DNA from: Sodalis sp. dw_96
Lineage (GTDB): Bacteria > Pseudomonadota > Gammaproteobacteria > Enterobacterales > Enterobacteriaceae
Direction: 5' to 3'
NCBI RefSeq assembly: GCF_018449575.1
Contig: NZ_JAAVUT010000005.1
Location: 124,001 to 188,000 of the forward strand
Length of the DNA: 64,000 bases
Positions 61,524 to 64,000 of the stretch are shown piece by piece (positions within the stretch are counted from its first letter, which is position 1; every line of letters begins with the position of its first letter). The position numbers were made by a program, and so were the translations under genes. Under the pieces are notes generated by a model. That model ran no database searches and was not told the DNA's origin. It saw nothing but the letters and a program-made list of their open reading frames with translations.

Positions 61524-62819
61524 ATGTTAGAAAGAATTTTTAAATTAAAGGTTCATCGTACTAACGTTCGAACCGAAATTTTGGCAGGGCTGACCACTTT
61601 TTTGGCAATGGCTTATATTCTGTTTGTTAATCCTTCTATCCTGAGCGCGACCGGCATGGATAAAGGCGCGGTGTTCGTGGCGACCTGTCTGGCCGCCGCC
61701 ATCGGCTCAGCGTTGATGGGCTTTATAGCCAACTATCCCATCGCGCTGGCCCCCGGTATGGGGCTGAACGCCTTCTTCACCTACACCGTGGTACTGCATA
61801 TGGGTCATACCTGGCAGGTGGCCTTAGGGGCGGTATTCCTGTCGGCACTGATCTTTTTCGCCTTATCCATTTTCAGAATCCGCGAATGGATTATCAGAAG
61901 TATTCCGTTGCCGCTCAGATCGGGCATCGCCGCAGGCATAGGCCTGTTCCTGGCCATTATCGCCCTGGAAAGCTCCGGTATCGTCGTGGGCAATCCGGCC
62001 ACCCTGGTGGGTCTGGGGGATTTGACCAAAGGCGGCCCGCTGCTGGCCATGCTGGGTTTTGTCATTATCGTGGTGCTTGAAGCACGGCGGATACCGGGCG
62101 CGGTGCTGATAGGCATCCTGGCTATCACGTTTATTTCCATCGCCGTGGGCCTCAGCCCCTGGGGCGGCGTGCTCTCCATGCCGCCTTCCATTGCGCCGAC
62201 CTTCCTGCACCTGGATATTCGCGGGGCATTCGACGTCTCCATGATTAGCGTGGTATTCGCCTTCCTGTTCGTGGATGTGTTCGATAACTCCGGCACCCTG
62301 ATTGGCGTGACCAAACGCGCCGGACTGGCGGACGAAGACGGCAACATTCCTAAAATGGGCAAAGCGCTGGTGGCGGATAGCGCCGCGGCACTGTTTGGTT
62401 CGCTGCTGGGCACCTCCACCACCACCAGTTATATTGAATCCGCCGCGGGCGTCAGCGCCGGGGGCCGTACCGGCCTCACCGCCATAGTGGTGGGCATCCT
62501 GTTCCTGCTGAGCCTGTTTTTCGCGCCGCTGGCGGGCAGCGTGCCGGCCTTCGCCACCGCGCCGGCGTTACTGTTTATCGCCGTGCTGATGACCTCGGGC
62601 CTGGCGGAAATCGATTGGCGGGACATCACCGTGGCCGCCCCGGTCACCGTGACCGCCCTGACCATGCCGCTGACCTACTCCATCGCCAACGGCATCGCCT
62701 TCGGTTTCATCACCTGGACGGTAGTGAAACTACTGAGCGGACGTTATCGCGATCTGAACGCCGCGCTGGTGATTTTGTCGCTGCTGTTTGTCATCAAGCT
62801 GGGCTGGCTCAGCGCCTAA
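61524..62819 (+). CDS. NCS2 family purine permease (AdeP/AdeQ-like)
   Basis: 431 residues with 12-14 membrane segments. MLERIFKLKVHRTNVRTEIL, LAGLTTFLAMAYILFVNP, ALAPGMGLNAFFTYTVV, DVFDNSGTLIGVTKRAGLAD and YIESAAGVSAGGRTGLTAI are AdeP/AdeQ/GhxP-family motifs; the LAPGMGLNAFF segment and F-D-N-S-G-T resemble the adenine permeases most. Proton-driven uptake of adenine or a related base is likely. Stand-alone gene; element A follows its stop codon. Confidence 0.9.
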   Translation: MLERIFKLKVHRTNVRTEILAGLTTFLAMAYILFVNPSILSATGMDKGAVFVATCLAAAIGSALMGFIANYPIALAPGMGLNAFFTYTVVLHMGHTWQVALGAVFLSALIFFALSIFRIREWIIRSIPLPLRSGIAAGIGLFLAIIALESSGIVVGNPATLVGLGDLTKGGPLLAMLGFVIIVVLEARRIPGAVLIGILAITFISIAVGLSPWGGVLSMPPSIAPTFLHLDIRGAFDVSMISVVFAFLFVDVFDNSGTLIGVTKRAGLADEDGNIPKMGKALVADSAAALFGSLLGTSTTTSYIESAAGVSAGGRTGLTAIVVGILFLLSLFFAPLAGSVPAFATAPALLFIAVLMTSGLAEIDWRDITVAAPVTVTALTMPLTYSIANGIAFGFITWTVVKLLSGRYRDLNAALVILSLLFVIKLGWLSA

Positions 62820-62889
62820 AGGGCAGGCCGTACCCGCTATCATCCGTTATCGCAGCAAGCGTGCCGCAGAAAGCACATGTTAAAGCGAG

Positions 62890-62985
62890 AACGTGTTAAA
62901 GGGAGACCGCGCTGATGGGGTCGAAGCAGGCGTGGTTTTTTCGCCCGACCGAGCGCCACATGGCACGGTAGGCCCGCCAGCACAG
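62890..62985. repeat. Intergenic repeat element A, copy 4 (diverged)
   Basis: GTGTTAAAGGGAGACCGCGC at 62894, then GGTCGAAGCAGGCGTGG with a T-rich loop, CGCCCGACCGAGCGCCACAT and GGCACGGTAGGCCCGC. The left arm (GATGGGG, AGCAGG) has lost two pairs with the right arm, so this copy's hairpin is weakened. It lies in the 344-bp gap between the permease and the convergent glycosylase gene. Confidence 0.75.
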
Positions 62986-63019
62986 TCGTCTCAGCGAGCC
63001 CGGTCGGGACAGAGCGATA

Positions 63020-63090
63020 GATCGTAAACACGCCGTAAATCCGTCCCTGGAGGCTCGATCCGCGCCATCCCTGGCGCGGACGGTTTACTC
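63020..63090. repeat. Palindromic element B, second copy
   Basis: 71 bp, differing at only a few positions from 44785-44855: GATCGTAAACACGCCGTAAA, TCCCTGGAGGCTCGATCC and the hairpin CCGCGCCA-TCCC-TGGCGCGG. It lies 35 bp behind element A copy 4. No T-tract suitable for a terminator in either direction. Confidence 0.75.
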
Positions 63091-63163
63091 CTCTATCACC
63101 CTGCCCCGCCTCTTTGACTCCACGCTCGTTTGCCAGAAGTCTGAATTGGAGCTACCACGGCTG

Positions 63164-63802
63164 TTATTTTGAGGACCGGATAACTGGCCGCAGGCTGAAT
63201 TCCGGGGCGGAATACGCCCACAGATACAGCGACGCGGTAGAACCATAAGGAGAGTAGCGCCGACGATAGCGTTCAAAACGCTCCCGGGGCAATTCAGTAT
63301 GCCGGTAAAGATTCATCATGCCGCGCCGGATGGCCAAATCCCCCCAGCTTAAAACATCCGGACGCCCCATGGAGAACATCATCAGCATCTCCGCGGTCCA
63401 GACGCCGATGCCCGGCAAACGCGACAACGCCGCAATCACCTCCTGGTCGGTGTACCCGCCGATAGCCGCCAAATCCAGCTCACCGCTCATTACCGCCGTG
63501 GCCGCACCCTTGATATACAATGCCTTTCTCATCGACATACCGCAGGATTGAATCTGCTCCGCCGTCAATTGTTCCATGGTGGCCGGAGTGATGGCAACCG
63601 CCAGCGCCCTCAGGCGATTATTCACCGTCAGAGCGGCTTTAGTGGATATCTGCTGATCGACAATATTACGCACCAGGGCAGCGAACAAATCCGGCATCAT
63701 CGGCCGGCTAATGACGCCAAAACGCTCAATGGCCTCGGCCATACGCTTGTCTTTTTTCGCCAACCAGGATAGCGCCTTGGAACCATAGTCAACTCTTAAC
63801 AT
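63164..63802 (-). CDS. DNA-3-methyladenine glycosylase, AlkA-like (HhH-GPD)
   Basis: 212 residues from ATG 63802; an ATG at 63853 would add 17. Helix-hairpin-helix LSRLPGIGVWTAEMLMMFSM followed by the catalytic Asp in VLSWGDLAIRRGM; substrate-pocket region NIVDQQISTKAALTVNNRL. It lacks the N-terminal AlkA domain of the 282-residue E. coli enzyme and resembles the short AlkA/Mag class. It removes alkylated bases from DNA. Convergent with the purine permease. Confidence 0.85.
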   Translation of the reverse strand: MLRVDYGSKALSWLAKKDKRMAEAIERFGVISRPMMPDLFAALVRNIVDQQISTKAALTVNNRLRALAVAITPATMEQLTAEQIQSCGMSMRKALYIKGAATAVMSGELDLAAIGGYTDQEVIAALSRLPGIGVWTAEMLMMFSMGRPDVLSWGDLAIRRGMMNLYRHTELPRERFERYRRRYSPYGSTASLYLWAYSAPEFSLRPVIRSSK

Positions 63803-63975
63803 AAATAACGCACCATGAATAACGCTCACTTTTTCAGACGCCGGGACAGACATACCGCGTCCAGCATAGCATTTTGTTCGTTAGGCATTAATTTATAAAA
63901 ATGCTATAAATGAAGACGCGGCATGCCCTTATCCGGGCAGCGGATTTCATTTCCCTCATCATAAAGGCAGGCAGT

Positions 63976-64000
63976 ATGAAACCACGTAAAGTGATGATCA
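63976..64000 (+). CDS. Start of an unidentified gene at the right edge
   Basis: ATG at 63976 followed by eight open codons (MKPRKVMI) to the window end, with AAAGGCAGG nine bases upstream as a ribosome binding site and AT-rich promoter-like sequence at 63880-63915. Too little is visible for identification. Confidence 0.35.

Overview
The window is a contiguous piece of a gamma-proteobacterial chromosome, almost certainly Enterobacterales. The evidence is bcsF-bcsG, yidH-yidG, a cdaR/glycerate-kinase unit, a ddpXABCDF operon in the same order as in Escherichia coli, sotB, and close relatives of Salmonella Pdu proteins. Dispersed palindromic repeats, several decayed genes and a rich set of catabolic genes suggest a plant-, soil- or insect-associated lineage of the Pectobacteriaceae or Sodalis kind. 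That placement is inference.

Layout. 1-2756: the end of a cellulose operon (bcsF partial, bcsG), then yidH-yidG. 2757-4061: two decayed genes (a truncated ABC binding protein and an internally deleted 2-hydroxyacid dehydrogenase), followed by a GntR regulator. 4851-8856 (minus): glycerate permease, glycerate kinase and CdaR. 9279: Kdo hydroxylase. 10320-14843 (minus): a DUF1656/HlyD/FUSC efflux system and a PucR-type regulator. 15224: a second ClpP-like protease, then an Rpn nuclease remnant. 16531-20561 (minus): an orphan OppA and a molybdate-type ABC transporter. 20810-29424 (minus): a ten-gene catabolic cluster for an unidentified substrate (GntR, two CMD-fold proteins, cupin, two 3-hydroxyisobutyrate-type dehydrogenases, MFS importer, aldehyde dehydrogenase, NIPSNAP protein, metallo-beta-lactamase-fold lactonase). 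Its two predicted promoters carry the same 12-bp motif.

The most interesting region is 30049-42530. It is a bacterial microcompartment operon with typical enteric pdu shell and core genes (pduA, B, J, K, L, M, N, P, Q, a pduF-type facilitator and pocR). In place of the B12-dependent diol dehydratase and its whole support set (pduCDE, GH, O, S) it carries an oxygen-sensitive glycyl radical dehydratase and its radical-SAM activase. The radical enzyme has an insertion of about 60 residues containing an amphipathic helix between flexible linkers, a candidate internal cargo-targeting signal. A 71-codon gene of unknown function sits between pduN and pduP. The expected pathway is diol (or glycerol) entry by the facilitator, dehydration to the aldehyde inside the shell, then oxidation to acyl-CoA (PduP), acyl phosphate formation (PduL) and NAD recycling by alcohol formation (PduQ).

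42646-64000: glutamine-dependent NAD synthetase, a metallophosphoesterase, a citrate synthase paralogue with the catalytic His305 replaced by Asn, an amidohydrolase with an MFS transporter, sotB, a PAS-GGDEF-EAL protein, the ddp operon for D-Ala-D-Ala with an RpiR regulator, an NCS2 purine permease and an AlkA-type glycosylase.

A 108-bp-period repeat family (here element A) lies directly behind the stop codons of four plus-strand genes. It shows compensatory base changes in a long hairpin, and in one case supplies the C-terminus of the upstream protein. No tRNA, rRNA, CRISPR array or intact insertion sequence was seen.
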